DNA of 64,000 nucleotides from Phycisphaerales bacterium UBA2396 (lineage in GTDB: Bacteria > Planctomycetota > Phycisphaerae > Phycisphaerales > UBA1924). A program made the translations under genes and the position numbers. Under the pieces are notes generated by a model that worked only from the letters and a program-made list of their open reading frames with translations, was not told the origin of the DNA and ran no database searches. Shown in pieces: positions 63,809-64,000 of the stretch (the stretch's first letter is position 1; each line of letters starts with the position of its first letter). The DNA lies in assembly GCA_002343325.1 (NCBI GenBank), contig DDSG01000091.1, forward strand, positions 1 to 64,000, given 5' to 3'.

Positions 63809-64000
63809 ATGCCGACTTGGATCACCCCCCAACTGGTCGTTTCTGCGGTCACCATCTTCGTGGTGGTCCACGTCATCCTGATCATCTGCGCCTACGCCGT
63901 GCAGGCCGAACGCAAGATCTCGGCGTACATCCAGGACCGCATCGGTCCCAACCGCACGGGCTTTGACTTCGGCCTGCCCCAGCTCTCATTCCTCAAGGGC
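63809..64000 (+). CDS. nuoH: NADH-quinone oxidoreductase subunit H, 3' end beyond window
   Basis: First 64 residues only. The opening helix (LVVSAVTIFVVVHVILIICA) and the family signature ERKISAYIQDRIGPNRTGFD identify the quinone-site membrane subunit of complex I. Preceded by a TACACT box, so it may start its own transcript; the following nuo genes are outside the window. Confidence 0.93.
   Translation, partial: MPTWITPQLVVSAVTIFVVVHVILIICAYAVQAERKISAYIQDRIGPNRTGFDFGLPQLSFLKG

Overview
High-GC chromosomal window (64 kb) from a bacterium that looks like a planctomycete of the class Phycisphaerae. The clues are two secreted proteins ending in the 'GC-type' dockerin-like tail (DFxxDGFVDFFDFDxF repeats, last residues GC), a giant PA14/propeller/DUF1080 protein, several zinc-ribbon plus multi-TM proteins, a DUF58/MoxR pair and a bacterial topoisomerase VI. 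This is inference from gene content; no rRNA, tRNA, CRISPR array, phage or insertion sequence was seen.

Layout. 0-9.6 kb: a truncated secreted protein, SPOR lipoprotein, acyl-CoA synthetase, MoxR ATPase, small membrane protein, FeS (6-4)-type photolyase, coiled-coil protein, DUF58 protein, orphan histidine kinase and cold-shock protein. 9.9-12.7 kb: rpsO-pnp. 12.9-24.9 kb: aminotransferase, dockerin protein, an unrecognised HTH-like protein behind a perfect palindrome, SDR, solute-binding protein, pyruvate kinase, cinA, LOG protein, zinc-ribbon protein and (methyl)citrate synthase. 24.9-38.5 kb: prpB, small zinc protein, ABC exporter, two YkgJ-type cysteine-cluster proteins, cyclodeaminase, OPT transporter, giant DUF1080 protein, prpD and icd, all on the minus strand. 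38.6-45.1 kb: hybrid histidine kinase, threonine ammonia-lyase, then a SOUL/membrane/ChaN trio. 45.1-49.5 kb: gnd-zwf-pgl-thiolase operon. 49.8-57.1 kb: second dockerin protein, MFS transporter, topoisomerase VI B and A, zinc-ribbon protein, ndk and csrA. 57.4-64 kb: Nfu-type protein, a JAMM-motif lipoprotein, zinc-ribbon protein, tRNA-dihydrouridine synthase, a LolCD-like ABC pair and the start of nuoH.

Metabolism seen here: the oxidative pentose-phosphate branch is complete in one operon. Three methylcitrate-cycle enzymes (prpB, prpC, prpD) lie near icd, together with a thiolase and an acyl-CoA synthetase, which suggests propionyl-CoA and fatty-acid use. Pyruvate kinase, ndk and complex I are housekeeping.

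Main non-gene signals. (1) A TANNNT box, most often TACGCT, TATGCT or TACACT, lies 5-10 nt upstream of the start codon of about twenty genes, often without a Shine-Dalgarno; this predicts widespread leaderless mRNAs. (2) The csrA leader contains an 8-bp hairpin presenting AGGAG in its loop, the classic form of a CsrA site. (3) A 25-bp perfect palindrome precedes the HTH-like gene. (4) Two divergent gene pairs appear to share one symmetric -10 box. (5) Two convergent gene pairs end on the same CTAG.
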